Shown here one piece after another: positions 1-13,441 of a DNA stretch of 34,822 nucleotides. The DNA comes from Alphaproteobacteria bacterium (GTDB lineage: Bacteria; Pseudomonadota; Alphaproteobacteria; Rickettsiales; JABCZZ01), in assembly GCA_013288985.1 (NCBI GenBank), contig JABDAT010000013.1, positions 6,023 to 40,844 on the forward strand, read 5' to 3'. A program made the position numbers and the translations under genes. The notes beneath the pieces are model-generated. The model had not been told where the DNA came from, ran no database searches, and worked only from the letters and a program-made list of their open reading frames with translations. The first letter of the stretch is position 1; each line of letters starts with the position of its first letter.

Positions 1-1
1 C

Positions 2-427
2 GCCTACAATACTCCTTTAATGGCACTTAAATTGCTGGCTCGTGCGCAGCAAAAAGCAGACGGTTTGGTTTTGAAAGGCCTTGGCTATTGGTCTGCCATT
101 CGCCTTCTGCCTTTGCTTGGCACCATCCATAAACGCAGCGTACGCCGCAAACTGCAGGCAGATATGAAGGACATCGCGGGCAAAGGATCGCTGCCAACGA
201 TTGCAAATATGATGTTTAACCCGGATCTTTTTGTGAAGGATTACACCGGCTTCAAGAATGCCGTTGCCGAACATACAATGCGCGAGGCGCAGATTATCGA
301 ACTTAAAAATCATAAATATCTTGCGCGTCACGCCCGCATGGCAGGGCGCGGAATCGCTCAAACAATTGCCTACAGCGTATGCCTTGCCACTATTTATTAC
401 ACTTTTAAATCTTACTTTCATTTTTGA
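2..427 (+). CDS. Unrecognised protein, 5' end outside window
   Basis: The reading frame is already open at the first complete codon of the window, so the true start probably lies upstream; the first ATG inside is at 20. About 140 residues are visible. The protein is basic, with many Lys and Arg, and it has one hydrophobic stretch near the C-terminus (the segment containing IAYSVCLATIYYTF) that could be a single membrane anchor. I do not recognise a family. It stops at 425-427, five bases before the ATG of the next gene, so the two are probably co-transcribed and may act together at the membrane. The opposite strand also has an open frame here, but the tight junction with the downstream plus-strand gene favours this strand. 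Confidence 0.55.
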   Translation, partial: AYNTPLMALKLLARAQQKADGLVLKGLGYWSAIRLLPLLGTIHKRSVRRKLQADMKDIAGKGSLPTIANMMFNPDLFVKDYTGFKNAVAEHTMREAQIIELKNHKYLARHARMAGRGIAQTIAYSVCLATIYYTFKSYFHF

Positions 428-432
428 ATATT

Positions 433-903
433 ATGGACACTCAGCCCTCTGATATCCCCATCAAATCCAAAAAGCGTTTTCGCATATTAATCGCGTTGTG
501 CATTGTCAGCGCTGTTATTCTTAAACTCAGCTTTATTTTCTTCTTTATCGGGATGCTTCCCGCAATGGTCGCATATATTATTGATCACGATAAAAATAAA
601 TATATTTTCTCGACCGTTGCCGCTTTCAATCTTGCCGGCGTTTTTCCCCATATGATGGATATCTATCTCCAAGGCGGTACATTTACCGCCATTGAAGGCA
701 AGCTATCGGATGCAATCGTATGGCTTACCATGTATAGCGCCGCCAGCATGGGATGGGCTATAGTGTGGGTAAGCCCCATACTTGCCAGTATCGTGCTGGA
801 AGCAATCTATGCTGGCCGCATATTGCATATAGAAAATATGCAGAAAAAGCTTGTGGAGGAATGGGGAGATTCCATTATACAAAATGATAAAAGCAGCAAC
901 TAG
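433..903 (+). CDS. Small membrane protein of unknown function
   Basis: This gene encodes about 156 residues from the ATG at 433. A TTG at 424 is in frame but would overlap the preceding stop, so the ATG is preferred. After a basic N-terminus there are three or four hydrophobic segments: around the first 20-45 residues (IALCIVSAVILKLSFIFFFIGML), one near YIFSTVAAFNLAGVF, and one or two near the segment AIVWLTMYSAASMGWAIVWVSP and the following ILASIVLEAIYAG. The C-terminus is polar and charged. No catalytic motif or known family is recognised. The gene follows the upstream gene by five bases and converges on mnmA, whose stop is 17 bases away; only a tiny AGCG/CGCT stem lies between them, so there is no convincing terminator. 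Confidence 0.6.
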   Translation: MDTQPSDIPIKSKKRFRILIALCIVSAVILKLSFIFFFIGMLPAMVAYIIDHDKNKYIFSTVAAFNLAGVFPHMMDIYLQGGTFTAIEGKLSDAIVWLTMYSAASMGWAIVWVSPILASIVLEAIYAGRILHIENMQKKLVEEWGDSIIQNDKSSN

Positions 904-920
904 AGCGTTTTCGCTTTAAG

Positions 921-2030
921 TTATAGCATGCGCGTAATCCAGCCGCCGCCCAGCACGCGCTCGCCTTCATACATCACACATGCCTGGCCGGGCGCCACCG
1001 CGTCACGCGGATCCAGCAATGTAATCTCCGCACGATATGCATCCGTACGTTTTACCGTTGCAGGGATAGGAGATTGCATGGAGCGTAATTTCACCTGAAT
1101 GGGTGCATCTCGCAAAAATGCGTCTTCACCTGCCAGCCAATTAACTTCACGCACATTGAATGTTTTGGTTAGCAATGCCTCTTTTGGCCCTACAATTACC
1201 TGCTTCTTTTCTGCATCAAGCTTAATAACATAGAGCGGTTCTTCGGAAGATATGCCAATGCCGCGGCGCTGACCTACAGTATAATGAATAATGCCTTCAT
1301 GACGTCCGAGTGCCGCGCCATTGATATGGACAATATCGCCTGCATCACAGGCACCGGGGCGTAGTTTCTCAATGACCTTGGCATAATCGCCGCCCGGCAC
1401 AAAGCAGATATCCTGACTGTCGGGTTTGGCAAATACCGGCAAATCATACTTGGCAGCCAATGCGCGGGTATGTTCTTTGCGAAATCCTCCCAAAGGAAAG
1501 CGCAGGAAATCCAATTGTTCGCGCGTCGTGGCAAACAGAAAATAGCTCTGGTCTTTATCCGGATCGGCGGCGCGGTGCAGTTCTGCGCCGTCTTTTCCCA
1601 TCTCGCGCTGCACATAATGACCGGTCGCCATCACGTCGGCTCCCAGATCATGCGCCATGCCCAATAAATCGCGGAACTTAACGGACTGATTGCATTTCAC
1701 GCAAGGGATGGGCGTTTCGCCGTTTAAATAGCTGTTCACAAAATCATCCATCACCGCTTCTTTGAACTTATTTTCATAATTGAGCACGTAATGCGGTATG
1801 TTGATTTTCTCGGCTACCTTGCGGGCATCGTGGATATCCTGGCCGGCGCAGCATGCGCCCTTTTTTGCCAATGCCGCACCATGATCATAAAGCTGCAGCG
1901 TAATGCCTATTACCTCATAACCCTCATCTTTGAGCATTGCGGCTACGACGGAACTATCGACGCCGCCCGACATCGCAACGACTACGCGCGTGTCAGCAGG
2001 AGCTTTATTGATGCCAAGAGAATTCATCAT
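921..2030 (-). CDS. mnmA: tRNA-specific 2-thiouridylase MnmA
   Basis: MnmA adenylates and thiolates U34 of tRNA-Lys, -Glu and -Gln in the cytoplasm, giving the s2U part of mnm5s2U. The 369-residue product has the ATP-pyrophosphatase loop SGGVDSS at residues 21-27. Two Cys lie where the catalytic pair is expected: C113 in PCVKCN, aligning with E. coli C102, and C209 in SQDICF, aligning with C199. The motif ATGHY near residue 135 and the C-terminal beta domain ending in GGGWI also fit the family. Length matches the usual 360-390. The start codon overlaps the prfB stop by four bases (ATGA), so the gene should be translationally coupled to prfB. A second ATG directly follows the first. The identification is secure. 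Confidence 0.96.
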   Translation of the reverse strand: MMNSLGINKAPADTRVVVAMSGGVDSSVVAAMLKDEGYEVIGITLQLYDHGAALAKKGACCAGQDIHDARKVAEKINIPHYVLNYENKFKEAVMDDFVNSYLNGETPIPCVKCNQSVKFRDLLGMAHDLGADVMATGHYVQREMGKDGAELHRAADPDKDQSYFLFATTREQLDFLRFPLGGFRKEHTRALAAKYDLPVFAKPDSQDICFVPGGDYAKVIEKLRPGACDAGDIVHINGAALGRHEGIIHYTVGQRRGIGISSEEPLYVIKLDAEKKQVIVGPKEALLTKTFNVREVNWLAGEDAFLRDAPIQVKLRSMQSPIPATVKRTDAYRAEITLLDPRDAVAPGQACVMYEGERVLGGGWITRML

Positions 2031-3155
2031 TCAATATCCTCTACGGATTCGGCTTTACCTTTCACGCGTACGGCAAGAGCGGCTGACATGAACTTCTCCA
2101 AATCGCCGTCCAGCACACCTTGCGTATCACTGGTTTCTGCACCAGTACGCAAATCCTTCACCATCTGATAAGGGTGCAGAACATAGGAGCGAATCTGGTG
2201 CCCCCAGGCATTATCGGTTTTGGTGGCGTTGAGCGCATTGGCTTTGTCTTCCTGCTTGCGCAGCTCCAATTCATACAGGCGCGCGCGCAGCATGCTCATC
2301 GCTTCAGCACGGTTTTTATGCTGTGAACGCGAGCTCTGGCACTTGACCACAATGCCGGTCGGCATATGGGTAAAGCGAACGGCGCTCTCAGTTTTGTTAA
2401 CATGCTGCCCGCCTGCGCCTCCTGAGCGCATGGTGTCAATTTGCAAATCCTTCTCGTCGATCTCTATCTGGATAGTGTCGTCAATCACCGGATATACCCA
2501 GACGCTGGCAAAGCTTGTGTGACGGCGGGCATTGCTGTCAAATGGCGAGATGCGCACAAGGCGGTGCACACCCGACTCCGTTTTGGCCCAGCCGTAAGCA
2601 TTATGGCCGGAAACTTTGATGGTAGCGGATTTAATACCGGCTTCTTCGCCCGCCAGCTCATCTACCAATTCCATTTTGAAACCGGTTTTTTCTGCCCAAC
2701 GCATATACATGCGCAGCAATATCGCTGCCCAATCCTGGCTTTCCGTGCCGCCCGCGCCGGGATGAATTTCGATAAAACAATCATTGGCATCGGCCTCGCC
2801 GGAAAGAAGGCTTTCAAGTTCAAGACGGCGAAGTTTCTCAGCAATTTTATTCAATTCTGCTTCCGCTTCCCCAACAATGGAAGCATCACCCTCTTCTTCA
2901 CCTAATTGTGCATAGGCAATATTGTCTTTGGTGCGCTGCTCTAATTCGAGGGTTGAGGTAATGATCTCTTCTAAGTGATTGCGTTCGCGCAACACTGCCT
3001 GGGCTCCTTTGGCATCGTTCCATAAATCAGGATTAGAGGCGAGATCGTTTAACTCATCACGGCGGCGCAGGGCGTTATCCCAGTCAAAGATACCTCCTCA
3101 GCAGTTCTTGCGACTGCTCAATGCGTTTGGAGAGATTGACTAACTCGGCTTTCAT
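2027..3155 (-). CDS. prfB: Peptide chain release factor 2, +1 programmed frameshift
   Basis: RF2 recognises UGA and UAA stop codons and triggers peptide release on the ribosome. The gene is in two frames. A 23-codon leader starts at ATG 3155-3153 and ends at an in-frame TGA (3086-3084). Skipping one T there gives GAC TGG GAT and runs on to the stop at 2027, for a product of about 375 residues. The codon-recognition tripeptide SPF is at about residues 203-205 and the catalytic GGQ at about 248-250, both almost exactly where E. coli RF2 has them. An automatic caller would begin the gene at the GTG at 2995 and lose 53 residues. No strong Shine-Dalgarno is seen before ATG 3155, only an A-rich AAAGAAAAA. 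mnmA overlaps the 3' end by four bases. Confidence 0.96.
3083..3098 (-). promoter_or_regulatory. RF2 recoding site (+1 frameshift)
   Basis: On the minus strand the sequence is AGG AGG TAT CTT TGA C. It has a Shine-Dalgarno-like AGGAGG three bases before the CTT slip codon, then the TGA stop in a poor C context. The E. coli prfB site is AGG GGG TAT CTT TGA C, so only one base differs. When RF2 is scarce the ribosome pauses at TGA and slips +1 from CTT to TTT, making more RF2. The site is seen directly; the feedback role is established for this family. Confidence 0.95.
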
Positions 3156-3179
3156 AATTTTTCTTTGCCAATAGGTGTA

Positions 3180-3252
3180 TGTGTCATACTCGGGCTTGAC
3201 CTGAGTATCCATCTATAAAAAGATGGATTCCCGCCTTCGCGGGAATGACACA
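3180..3252. repeat. 73-bp palindromic intergenic repeat, cloverleaf-like
   Basis: The element is bounded by 8-bp inverted ends, TGTGTCAT at 3180-3187 and ATGACACA at 3245-3252. Inside are three consecutive hairpins: ACTCGGG with CCTGAGT (one G-T pair), ATCCATCT with AGATGGAT, and ATTCCCGC with GCGGGAAT around a CTTC loop. The layout is an outer stem with three arms. The sequence resembles the 'ATTCCCGC...GCGGGAAT' class of small palindromic repeats scattered through many proteobacterial genomes. It lies between the rpoC terminator and the prfB start. A short open frame through it is an artefact of the repeat. Confidence 0.75.
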
Positions 3253-3263
3253 GACAGGTTAGT

Positions 3264-3290
3264 AAAAAAAGGCCGCACGAAGCGGCCTTT
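3264..3290 (-). terminator. Rho-independent terminator after rpoC
   Basis: Reading the minus strand, the stem GGCCGC / GCGGCC (3282-3287 and 3271-3276) closes a five-base loop, is extended by three A-T pairs, and is followed by seven T residues (3270-3264). It lies about 25 bases past the rpoC stop and ends the rpoBC transcript. prfB downstream should therefore have its own promoter or depend on readthrough. Confidence 0.93.
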
Positions 3291-3312
3291 TCTATTCCAT
3301 CTCACAAACAGC

Positions 3313-7527
<4,215 letters not shown>

Positions 7528-7554
7528 CTATATTTCCAAGGCACTTCAATCTTT

Positions 7555-7587
7555 ACCCCGGGTCAAAGTAAAACTCTGAACCGGGGT
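7555..7587 (-). other. rpoB-rpoC intercistronic hairpin
   Basis: On the minus strand ACCCCGG (7587-7581) pairs with CCGGGGT (7561-7555), and after one mismatch three more pairs extend the stem. No T tract follows (TAAAG), so it is unlikely to terminate. It may mark an RNA processing or stability site between rpoB and rpoC. Confidence 0.5.
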
Positions 7588-7594
7588 TATTTAT

Positions 7595-10500
7595 TTACGC
7601 TTCGCGTTCTTCCAGTTCCACGTTCAAGCACAAGGAACGCAGTTCCTTTACCATCACATGGAATGATTCCGGAATGCCGGATTCGAAGGAATGATCACCG
7701 CGCACAATCGACTCATACACTTTGCTGCGTCCTGCCACGTCGTCGGATTTGACGGTGAGCATTTCCTGCAGGGTGTAAGCAGCACCGTAAGCCTGGAGCG
7801 CCCAGCATTCCATTTCCCCGAAGCGCTGACCACCAAACTGCGACTTACCACCGAGTGGCTGTTGGGTGACGAGCGAGTACGGCCCAATCGAACGCGCATG
7901 GATTTTATCATCCACCAAGTGATGCAACTTGAGCATATAAATATACCCAACCGTCACCTTGCGATCGAACAACTCGCCGGTACGACCATCAATCAACTGC
8001 ACCTGACCGGAAGAATCGAGCCCAGCCTTGGCAAGCCAGTGAACAATGTCTTCTTCTTTGGCTCCGTCAAACACGGGCGTTGCAAACGGAACGCCTTTGC
8101 GCAAATTGCCGGCAAGCTCCATGACTTCACTATCCGTCATCTGCTTGATTTCGGAATTAATGTCTTTCTCGTCATAGGTTTCGGTAAGCATGGCGCGCAC
8201 GCCTGCTACCGTCTGCTTCGCCGTCATATGATCAAGCATATCGCCGATTTTGCGGCCCAGACCTGCAGACGCCCATCCCAGATGGGTCTCCAGAATCTGA
8301 CCCACGTTCATGCGCGAAGGCACGCCCAAGGGATTGAGCACGATATCAACGGGAGTGCCGTCTTCCAGATACGGCATATCTTCCACAGGCACGATTTTGG
8401 AAATCACACCTTTGTTACCATGACGGCCGGCCATTTTGTCGCCGGGCTGGAGTTTGCGCTTCACCGCTACGAAAACTTTGACCATTTTAAGTACGCCAGG
8501 AGGAAGATCGTCGCCGCTTTGCACTTTGCCGACTTTTTCTTCAAAGCGCGCATTGAGCTGGCCTACGACAGTATCGAGCTGCTTTTTGAGCTTCTCGACT
8601 TCTTTCATGGTTTTTTCACCTTCAACTACAATTTGCCACAGCTGGCCTTTGGCAGTCTGGAGGAATACTTCTTCGGTCACCGTCTTGGCTTTAAAGTTCT
8701 TGGGACCGCTTTCAACTTTTTTATTCAAAAGCAACTCATGCAAGCGTCCGTAAACATAACGCTCGATGATAGCGCGTTCATCGTCACGATCTTTTGCCAG
8801 ACGTTCGATTTCTGCTTTTTCAATCGCCAATGCGCGTTCGTCTTTTTCAATGCCGCGGCGCGAGAAAATGCGGACACCTACAATCGTTCCGGCAATGCCG
8901 GGAGGCAGACGCAGACTTGAATCACGCACGTCAGATGCTTTTTCACCGAAGATGGCGCGCAGGAGTTTTTCTTCCGGCGTCATCGGTGATTCGCTTTTTG
9001 GCGTCACTTTACCTACGAGAATATCACCGGCTTTCACTTCGGCACCGATATGCACTACGCCGATTTCATCAAGGTTTTTGAGGCCTTCTTCACCAACGTT
9101 AGGAATATCGCGGGTGATTTCTTCACTGCCTAATTTGGTATCGCGCGCCATCACTTCGAACTCTTCGATATGGATGGAGGTGAATACGTCTTCAGCAACG
9201 AGCTTCTCGGAAATGAGAATGGAATCTTCGAAGTTGTAACCGTTCCATGGCATGAATGCGACCATCACGTTATGGCCAAGCGCCAATTCACCCAAGTCCG
9301 TTGAAGGACCGTCAGCGATGATGTCACCTGTTTTTACCACGTCACCTACGCGAACCAACGGACGCTGGTTTATGCAGGTGTTCTGGTTGCTGCGCTGGAA
9401 TTTGAGCAGGTTGTAGATATCCACGCCGGGAGAACCGGTTTTATCGTCTTCGCTGGTACGAATCACGATACGCGCGGCATCTACCTGGTCAATGATACCG
9501 CTGCGGCGGGCAACGGTAGTTACGCCGGAATCGCGGGCCACTACTTCTTCCATGCCGGTGCCGACAAGCGGCGCTTCGGTGCGCACAAGTGGAACAGCCT
9601 GGCGTTGCATGTTTGAACCCATCAGCGCGCGGTTCGCGTCATCGTTTTCCAGGAATGGAATGAGCGATGCGGCAACGGACACAAGCTGTTTGGGAGCTAC
9701 GTCGATATAATCAATCGTATCGGGCGCGGCCATGATGAAGTCACCGCCCTTACGGCAGGAAATAAGCTCATCAGTAAATTTATCATTCTTATCGAGCGCA
9801 GAATTGGCTTGGGCAATAGTATATTTGCCCTCTTCAATCGCTGAAAGATAAATAACTTCAGGTGTTACTTTCGTATTATTTACTTTGCGGTATGGCGTTT
9901 CGATGAAGCCATATTTATTGACGCGCGCATAGGTCGCCATGGAGTTGATAAGACCGATATTCGGACCTTCAGGCGTTTCAATCGGACAGATGCGGCCGTA
10001 ATGTGTCGGATGCACGTCGCGCACTTCAAATCCTGCACGCTCACGGGTAAGACCACCCGGTCCAAGGGCCGAAAGACGGCGCTTGTGGGTAATTTCCGAC
10101 AGCGGATTGGTTTGATCCATAAACTGCGACAACTGTGATGAGCCGAAGAATTCACGCACAGCGGCAGCCACGGGTTTGGCATTCACCAAATCGTGGGGCA
10201 TGACGGTATCGATATCGACTGAGCTCATGCGCTCGATGATGCTGCGTTCCATGCGCAGCAGGCCAATGCGGTACTGGTTTTCCATCAATTCACCGACCGA
10301 GCGGACGCGGCGGTTGCCCAGATGATCGATATCGTCGATTTCGCCGACGCCGTCTTTAAGCGCCACGAGTGTTTTGACTACGCCGATAATATCATCTTTG
10401 GTAAGCGTTCCCAGATCTTCAGGATAGTTGAGGCCAAGGCGCGCATTGAGTTTCACGCGGCCCACAGCTGAGAGATCATAGCGTTCCGGTTCAAAGAACA

Positions 10501-11704
10501 AGCCTTTAAAGAGCGCATCCGCTGCATCATAGGTGGTAGGTTCACCGGGACGCATCACGCGGTAAATATCGATAAGCGCTTCTTCACGGTTGGTGTTTTT
10601 ATCAAGCACCAATGTGTTGCGGATATAGGCGCCGACATTGACATGATCGATATCGAGAATCGGTATTTCTTTAATACCGCCCTCATCAAGCATGGCAATT
10701 TTCTGCTTGGTAAGTTCATCACCGGCTTCGATGTAGATTTCACCGGTGCTTTCGTTGATGAGGTCAGCAGCAAAATATTTGCCAATCAACTGATCGTCGG
10801 TCAGCAGGATTTCTTTCAATCCGTCTTCGGCGAGTTTTTTAGCAATGCGGCCATTGATCTTTTTGCCTTCTTCCAGCACTTTTTTGCCGGTTTTGGCATC
10901 GATCAAATCATGGGTAAGTTTTGCACCCTTCCAGCTGTCGGGAACATATTTGGTTACCCAGCCGGATTTCTGGCGTTTGTAGGTGAGCGTATTATAGAAC
11001 GTGCCCAGAATTTCTTCGGTAGGCATATCGAGCGCGCGCAGCAGCGAAGTAACCGGCAGCTTGCGGCGGCGATCGATGCGAACGTAAACGATGTCTTTGG
11101 CATCAAATTCAAAATCAAGCCATGAGCCGCGGTAAGGAATCACGCGGGCAGAGAACAGGATTTTGCCGGAGCTATGCGATTTACCTTTATCATGGTCAAA
11201 AAATGCGCCGGGTGAGCGATGCATCTGCGATACGATCACGCGCTCGGTGCCGTTGATAACGAACGTGCCGTTATCGGTCATGAGCGGAATATCGCCCATA
11301 TAGACGTCTTGCTCTTTGATGTCTTTGATTTCACGCGCGCCGGTATCAGCATCCACGATCCATACAATCAGACGTAAGGTTACGCGCAGAGGTGCTGCGT
11401 AATTGATTCCGCGCTGGCGGCATTCTTCCACGTCGTATTTGGGTTCATCGAATTCATATTTCACGAATTCTAGCGTAGAGGTTTCGGCAAAATCCTTAAT
11501 CGGGAAAACGCCCTTGAAAACAGTCTGCAAGCCTTGCTCGCGACGCTTATCGCTGGAAACGAAACGCTGCAGGAACTGCTCATAAGAGTTCTTCTGCACC
11601 TCAATGAGGTTTGGCATCGTAGTGATGGATGCGATACGGCCGAATGAACGGCGGATGCGCTTACGCGAAGTGAAGGAATGGCGGGAGACTGCGGATTGCA
11701 CCAT
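7595..11704 (-). CDS. rpoB: RNA polymerase subunit beta
   Basis: RpoB is the second large catalytic subunit of RNA polymerase. The 1369-residue product has the usual N-terminus (RRSFGRI...[12 protein letters not shown]). It also has the rifampicin-pocket block [22 protein letters not shown] followed by LSALGPGGL, and the nearby [16 protein letters not shown]. The pocket residues most often altered in resistance (equivalents of E. coli D516, H526 and S531) are all wild type; N518 is Thr here. The sequence therefore suggests rifampicin sensitivity at the target. The C-terminal block [19 protein letters not shown] is intact. The start has AAGGGG a few bases upstream. It lies 155 bases after rplL, with an attenuator-like hairpin in between. 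Confidence 0.97.
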   Translation of the reverse strand: MVQSAVSRHSFTSRKRIRRSFGRIASITTMPNLIEVQKNSYEQFLQRFVSSDKRREQGLQTVFKGVFPIKDFAETSTLEFVKYEFDEPKYDVEECRQRGINYAAPLRVTLRLIVWIVDADTGAREIKDIKEQDVYMGDIPLMTDNGTFVINGTERVIVSQMHRSPGAFFDHDKGKSHSSGKILFSARVIPYRGSWLDFEFDAKDIVYVRIDRRRKLPVTSLLRALDMPTEEILGTFYNTLTYKRQKSGWVTKYVPDSWKGAKLTHDLIDAKTGKKVLEEGKKINGRIAKKLAEDGLKEILLTDDQLIGKYFAADLINESTGEIYIEAGDELTKQKIAMLDEGGIKEIPILDIDHVNVGAYIRNTLVLDKNTNREEALIDIYRVMRPGEPTTYDAADALFKGLFFEPERYDLSAVGRVKLNARLGLNYPEDLGTLTKDDIIGVVKTLVALKDGVGEIDDIDHLGNRRVRSVGELMENQYRIGLLRMERSIIERMSSVDIDTVMPHDLVNAKPVAAAVREFFGSSQLSQFMDQTNPLSEITHKRRLSALGPGGLTRERAGFEVRDVHPTHYGRICPIETPEGPNIGLINSMATYARVNKYGFIETPYRKVNNTKVTPEVIYLSAIEEGKYTIAQANSALDKNDKFTDELISCRKGGDFIMAAPDTIDYIDVAPKQLVSVAASLIPFLENDDANRALMGSNMQRQAVPLVRTEAPLVGTGMEEVVARDSGVTTVARRSGIIDQVDAARIVIRTSEDDKTGSPGVDIYNLLKFQRSNQNTCINQRPLVRVGDVVKTGDIIADGPSTDLGELALGHNVMVAFMPWNGYNFEDSILISEKLVAEDVFTSIHIEEFEVMARDTKLGSEEITRDIPNVGEEGLKNLDEIGVVHIGAEVKAGDILVGKVTPKSESPMTPEEKLLRAIFGEKASDVRDSSLRLPPGIAGTIVGVRIFSRRGIEKDERALAIEKAEIERLAKDRDDERAIIERYVYGRLHELLLNKKVESGPKNFKAKTVTEEVFLQTAKGQLWQIVVEGEKTMKEVEKLKKQLDTVVGQLNARFEEKVGKVQSGDDLPPGVLKMVKVFVAVKRKLQPGDKMAGRHGNKGVISKIVPVEDMPYLEDGTPVDIVLNPLGVPSRMNVGQILETHLGWASAGLGRKIGDMLDHMTAKQTVAGVRAMLTETYDEKDINSEIKQMTDSEVMELAGNLRKGVPFATPVFDGAKEEDIVHWLAKAGLDSSGQVQLIDGRTGELFDRKVTVGYIYMLKLHHLVDDKIHARSIGPYSLVTQQPLGGKSQFGGQRFGEMECWALQAYGAAYTLQEMLTVKSDDVAGRSKVYESIVRGDHSFESGIPESFHVMVKELRSLCLNVELEEREA

Positions 11705-11790
11705 GATAACCCCTTCTATATATATAAATTCATTTTTATTATGGAAGTGCGGAGCACTAAATTACGTACGAAAAACCTATAAGCGGAAAA

Positions 11791-11838
11791 GCCGGAGGCC
11801 GCCCACCACTTAAAATAAGCAGCTGCGGGCACTCCGGC
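11791..11838 (-). terminator. Attenuator-like hairpin between rplL and rpoB
   Basis: On the minus strand GCCGGAG (11838-11832) pairs with CTCCGGC (11797-11791). An inner GCCC/GGGC stem is separated by a small bulge, and TTTTCC follows. The T run is short, so partial termination is more likely than a full stop. E. coli has an attenuator at the same place that lowers rpoBC transcription relative to ribosomal protein genes; an equivalent role here is inferred from position and structure. Confidence 0.55.
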
Positions 11839-11859
11839 AAAATTGGTAATCTCAGAGGA

Positions 11860-12234
11860 CTACTTAATTTCCACTTTGGCGCCGTTATCTTCAAGAAGCT
11901 TCTTGATTTTAGCAGCTTCTTCTTTGCTTGCGCCTTCTTTAACAGCTTTCGGTGCGCCTTCAACGAGGTCCTTCGCTTCTTTAAGACCAAGACCGGTCAC
12001 AGCACGAACTTCTTTGATGATGTTGATTTTGTTGGCGCCTGCATCGACGAGGATGACAGAGAATTCTGTCTTCTCTTCAGCGGGAGCGGCAGCAGCGCCG
12101 CCAGCGGCAGCTACGGCAACGGGAGCAGCGGCAGAAACGCCCCATTTTTCTTCGAGCATTTTGGAGAGTTCAGCGGCTTCAATAACGGTAAGGGCTGAGA
12201 GATTGTCAACGATTTGTGCGAGATTGGCAGACAT
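11860..12234 (-). CDS. rplL: Ribosomal protein bL12 (L7/L12)
   Basis: L7/L12 forms the flexible ribosomal stalk that recruits translation GTPases. The 124-residue product has the N-terminal dimerisation domain (to about residue 35, binds L10), an Ala/Pro/Gly-rich hinge (about 36-54) and the C-terminal factor-binding domain from EKTEFSVIL. The conserved helix [24 protein letters not shown] is present. GAGGTG gives a good ribosome-binding site before ATG 12234. Unlike nearly all bacteria, it is not directly after rplJ: a VOC-family gene and a 227-bp spacer with a promoter-like sequence separate them, so its supply is probably set partly independently of rplJ. Confidence 0.97.
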   Translation of the reverse strand: MSANLAQIVDNLSALTVIEAAELSKMLEEKWGVSAAAPVAVAAAGGAAAAPAEEKTEFSVILVDAGANKINIIKEVRAVTGLGLKEAKDLVEGAPKAVKEGASKEEAAKIKKLLEDNGAKVEIK

Positions 12235-12317
12235 GTGGGTTCACCTCTATAAATTATTCGATACTTTTCAGACAGTTAGCAATTACTTAAGAGCGGACTT
12301 CTGAAATAAGGTTGTGC

Positions 12318-12345
12318 TTTATAGCGGAAACTTCAGAGAATGCAA
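12318..12345 (-). promoter_or_regulatory. Predicted sigma-70 promoter for rplL
   Basis: Minus strand: TTGCAT (12345-12340), a 16-base spacer, then TATAAA (12323-12318). Expected transcription start is near 12311, giving a leader of about 75 bases before the rplL ATG. Its placement in the spacer between the VOC gene and rplL fits a dedicated promoter. The same TTGCAT-type -35 and TATAAR -10 occur before rpmE in this window. Confidence 0.55.
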
Positions 12346-12425
12346 AGGAAATTTTAGAGGGTATTTAAAGAATGGATAAAAGATGTTTTTCCTTATGATT
12401 TATCTGCTTTTTTGTTCAACCCTAT

Positions 12426-12448
12426 AATCTATTTAGCAATCTATTTAG
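12426..12448. repeat. Short tandem repeat (2 x AATCTATTTAG)
   Basis: Two identical 11-base units at 12426-12436 and 12438-12448 are separated by one C. They lie just downstream of the VOC gene stop in an AT-rich spacer. This is probably a local duplication; no function is evident. Confidence 0.6.
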
Positions 12449-12461
12449 TTTTTGGATTAAA

Positions 12462-12866
12462 TTAAGTCAGATCGGTGAAGGGGTTGAATGCAATTTCCCA
12501 AAGAACCCCATCCGGATCGGCAAAATAACCAGAATAGCCCCCCCAAAAGACATCTTGCGGCATCTTTGCCGGGGTAGCGCCCGCAGCTAAGGCCTTGGCA
12601 AAGACCTTGTCGACATCGTTCTTGGTTTTTACATTATGCGCCAAAGTAAAGCCGGAAAATCCAGAACCTTGCGCTGCCACCTGCGCATCTTCGGCCAAAG
12701 CCTCGCGAGGATAAAGCGCAAGCCATGTTCCTTCTAACTGGAACATAACGCATATATCGCCATCTTTATAATTGTGCAGGTTGAATCCCAATCCATCCCG
12801 ATAAAACAAAAGCGAGCGCGCAACATTTTGAACGCCCAGAGTGATCATGCTGATCTTCGGTTTCAT
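12462..12866 (-). CDS. VOC-family (glyoxalase-fold) protein
   Basis: The 134-residue product has the vicinal-oxygen-chelate fold signature: two beta-alpha-beta modules beginning at ISMITLGVQNVARSLLFYRDGLGF and at FSGFTLAHNV, ending with GYSGYFADPDGVLWEIAFNP. The terminal Glu of LWEIA is a typical metal ligand. Members include glyoxalase I, dioxygenases and antibiotic-binding proteins, and the substrate cannot be told from sequence. The start ATG has AAAGGT about eight bases upstream. The gene is inserted between rplJ (50 bases upstream) and rplL (227 bases downstream), a place normally occupied by nothing. It is read in the operon direction and is probably co-transcribed with rplJ. The position suggests insertion by transfer or rearrangement rather than a ribosomal role. 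Confidence 0.88.
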   Translation of the reverse strand: MKPKISMITLGVQNVARSLLFYRDGLGFNLHNYKDGDICVMFQLEGTWLALYPREALAEDAQVAAQGSGFSGFTLAHNVKTKNDVDKVFAKALAAGATPAKMPQDVFWGGYSGYFADPDGVLWEIAFNPFTDLT

Positions 12867-12916
12867 GATCGATTACCTTTCATGAGCGAAGCCGTAACAG
12901 GAAGGAGGTACTTAAA

Positions 12917-13429
12917 TTAAGCAGCGTTGCGTGAATGCGCGCCGATGACGCGGGCAATCTGACCTGCAGGAGCCTGCAGAAGAGTTGCAATGCGCCTTGC
13001 CGGGGTCTGAATCATTCCCACAATCTTCGCACGCAGTTCATCCAGCGACGGCATTTTGGAAAGTGCTACCACAGCTTTGCTATCAAGCAATGTCTCGCCG
13101 AACGCGCCGCCCAAAAGAACCAACTTTTCATTGGCTTTGGCAAATTCAGCCAATACTTTGGCAACCGCTACGGGGTCGCTGGAATAAGCAATCGCGGTGG
13201 GGCCTACGAACATTTTGGAAATCTGTTCAAACGGCGTTTTTTCTAAAGCACGCTGCGTAAGTTTATTTTTGGTCACTTTGAACCCGGCGCCGATGTTACG
13301 TATTTTGACACGCAAATCTGTCATTTCCGCAACGGTCATGCCTTTGTAATGAGCAACGAGCACAACGCTGGAAGCGGATACGGATTTATTCAGCGTCTCA
13401 ATTAGTTCTTTTTTTTCAGTGCGGTTCAT
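12917..13429 (-). CDS. rplJ: Ribosomal protein uL10
   Basis: L10 is the base of the ribosomal stalk, binding 23S rRNA and L7/L12 dimers; in E. coli it also represses its own operon. The 170-residue product begins MNRTEKKELIETLNKS and contains VAHYKGMTVAEMTDLR and KVTKNKLTQRALE, typical of the rRNA-binding half. The C-terminal helix that holds L12 (LQAPAGQIARVIGAH) is present. AAGGAG overlaps the rplA stop region and gives a good ribosome-binding site. The gene is 12 bases after rplA, so a long independent leader for L10 autorepression is not available directly upstream. Confidence 0.97.
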   Translation of the reverse strand: MNRTEKKELIETLNKSVSASSVVLVAHYKGMTVAEMTDLRVKIRNIGAGFKVTKNKLTQRALEKTPFEQISKMFVGPTAIAYSSDPVAVAKVLAEFAKANEKLVLLGGAFGETLLDSKAVVALSKMPSLDELRAKIVGMIQTPARRIATLLQAPAGQIARVIGAHSRNAA

Positions 13430-13441
13430 GGCAGTCTCTCC

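Noticed and set aside
3180-3252. Possible tRNA because of the cloverleaf-like folding
   Set aside because: Arm lengths and loops do not fit, there is no T-loop GTTCRA motif or CCA end, and the sequence matches a palindromic repeat class.
7691-8920. 409-residue open frame opposite rpoB
   Set aside because: It lies wholly antisense to a highly conserved gene, shows no family motif, and arises from the codon bias of rpoB.
9601-10260. Rifampicin-resistance mutation in rpoB
   Set aside because: The main resistance positions are wild type; Thr at the N518 equivalent is a natural variant in alphaproteobacteria.
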